A DNA stretch of 6,221 nt from Dehalococcoidales bacterium (GTDB lineage Bacteria > Chloroflexota > Dehalococcoidia > Dehalococcoidales > RBG-16-60-22): the NCBI GenBank assembly GCA_030615475.1, contig JAUWZF010000074.1, positions 1 through 6,221 on the forward strand. Reading direction: 5' to 3'. This document shows, one piece after another, positions 5,848-6,221 of this stretch. The position numbers and the translations under genes are program-made. Within the stretch, counting starts at the first letter, position 1, and each line of letters opens with the position of its first letter. Under the pieces are notes generated by a model, which saw only the letters and a list, made by a program, of their open reading frames with translations, did no database searches and was not told the DNA's origin.

Positions 5848-5876
5848 TTGACGGGGTATCTATTAGCCAGTATACT
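5848..5876 (+). promoter_or_regulatory. Predicted sigma-70-type promoter of nadE
   Basis: TTGACG (5848-5853) and TATACT (5871-5876) are separated by exactly 17 bases, with five of six consensus matches in each box. Transcription would start near 5883, giving a leader of roughly 25 bases that just contains the nadE ribosome binding site, so no riboswitch would fit in it. Confidence 0.75.
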
Positions 5877-5895
5877 ATTGATAACTACGCCCTGC

Positions 5896-5902
5896 AAAGG
5901 AG
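5896..5902 (+). promoter_or_regulatory. Ribosome binding site of nadE
   Basis: AAAGGAG lies 6 bases before the ATG at 5909, a strong Shine-Dalgarno sequence that fixes the start. It is clearly better than the sites of etfB, etfA and acpS in this window. Confidence 0.85.
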
Positions 5903-5908
5903 AAAGCA

Positions 5909-6221
5909 ATGGACACGGAACAACGAGCCCAAAAGCTGGCAGCGTGGATTAAGGAGAAAGTGCAGGACGCCGGGTGCCGGGGTGTGGTGCTGGGGGTAAG
6001 CGGGGGTCTCGACTCCTCGGTGGTGGCGGTGCTGTGCCAGCGGGCTTTCCCGCAGAACACCCTCGGCGTGATTATGCCCTGCCACAGCGTCGATACCGAC
6101 AAAGCTCATGCCGGAGTCGTGGCCAGCCGCTTCAACATACCGACCATGGAAGTAATTCTGGACAGCGCTTTCGACGCGCTGATTCAGATATTGCCGGACT
6201 ATCAGCCAGACCCGGCAAACG
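5909..6221 (+). CDS. nadE: NAD synthetase, ammonia-dependent type, C-terminus cut by window edge
   Basis: The first 104 residues are visible out of the roughly 240-280 usual for the short form. NadE adenylates nicotinic acid adenine dinucleotide with ATP and then amidates it to NAD+, the last step of NAD synthesis, in the cytoplasm. The pyrophosphate-binding loop SGGLDSS occupies residues 31-37 of an N-type ATP pyrophosphatase domain, followed by LGVIMPCHS (52-60) and a DTDKAHA helix. No nitrilase or glutaminase domain precedes it, so the enzyme should use ammonia, or a glutaminase encoded elsewhere. It has its own near-consensus promoter and strong ribosome binding site. The frame remains open to the window end with no sign of damage. 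Confidence 0.94.
   Translation, partial: MDTEQRAQKLAAWIKEKVQDAGCRGVVLGVSGGLDSSVVAVLCQRAFPQNTLGVIMPCHSVDTDKAHAGVVASRFNIPTMEVILDSAFDALIQILPDYQPDPAN

Larger units (their letters stand above)
5652..5908. other. Divergent intergenic region between the amidohydrolase gene and nadE
   Basis: No gene fits in these 257 bases. They contain the ribosome binding sites of both flanking genes, a repeat cluster (5679-5822) and the nadE promoter (5848-5876). A leftward promoter for the amidohydrolase gene was not identified with confidence; the A/T run at 5663-5679 is the only promoter-like stretch close to its start. Confidence 0.7.

Overview
The window looks like the chromosome of an anaerobic bacterium, probably with menaquinone-based respiration or syntrophic-type electron transfer. 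A Dehalococcoidia-like Chloroflexota is my best guess, based on the etf module and the style of the intergenic repeats, but no marker gene here proves the phylum. There is no phage, plasmid or transposase signature. The window cuts a gene at each end: a membrane Fe-S oxidoreductase at the left and nadE at the right.

Left half (1-3198, all leftward): etfB, etfA and a membrane-bound Fe-S oxidoreductase form an apparent transcription unit, read from a good promoter at 3252-3280. EtfA carries an N-terminal two-cluster ferredoxin domain, as in caffeyl-CoA reductase CarE. The last gene has an NarI/DUF224-type membrane domain followed by the start of a Cys-rich cluster domain. The inferred job is to pass electrons between a flavin-dependent (probably acyl-CoA) dehydrogenase encoded elsewhere, the ETF flavins and clusters, and the membrane quinone pool. 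Energy coupling through ferredoxin is possible.

Middle (3199-4106): a divergent intergenic region carries an inverted-repeat element. It is followed by a decayed stub of surE, of which only the first 24 codons are recognisable. This runs straight into an intact acpS (holo-ACP synthase), rightward. A palindromic dispersed repeat separates acpS from the convergent amidohydrolase gene.

Right half (4107-6221): a complete YtcJ-type metal-dependent amidohydrolase (leftward) and the start of ammonia-dependent NAD synthetase nadE (rightward) diverge from a repeat-rich 257-base region with a near-consensus sigma-70 promoter for nadE.

All the longer gaps between genes (about 100 bases or more) contain palindromic repeat sequence. 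At least three families are present, and one occurs twice: positions 3347-3372 and 5679-5704 match at 24 of 26 bases. The most notable items are the ferredoxin-fused ETF beside a membrane oxidoreductase, the surE deletion remnant next to acpS, and the tandem 11-bp repeat just downstream of the etfB promoter.
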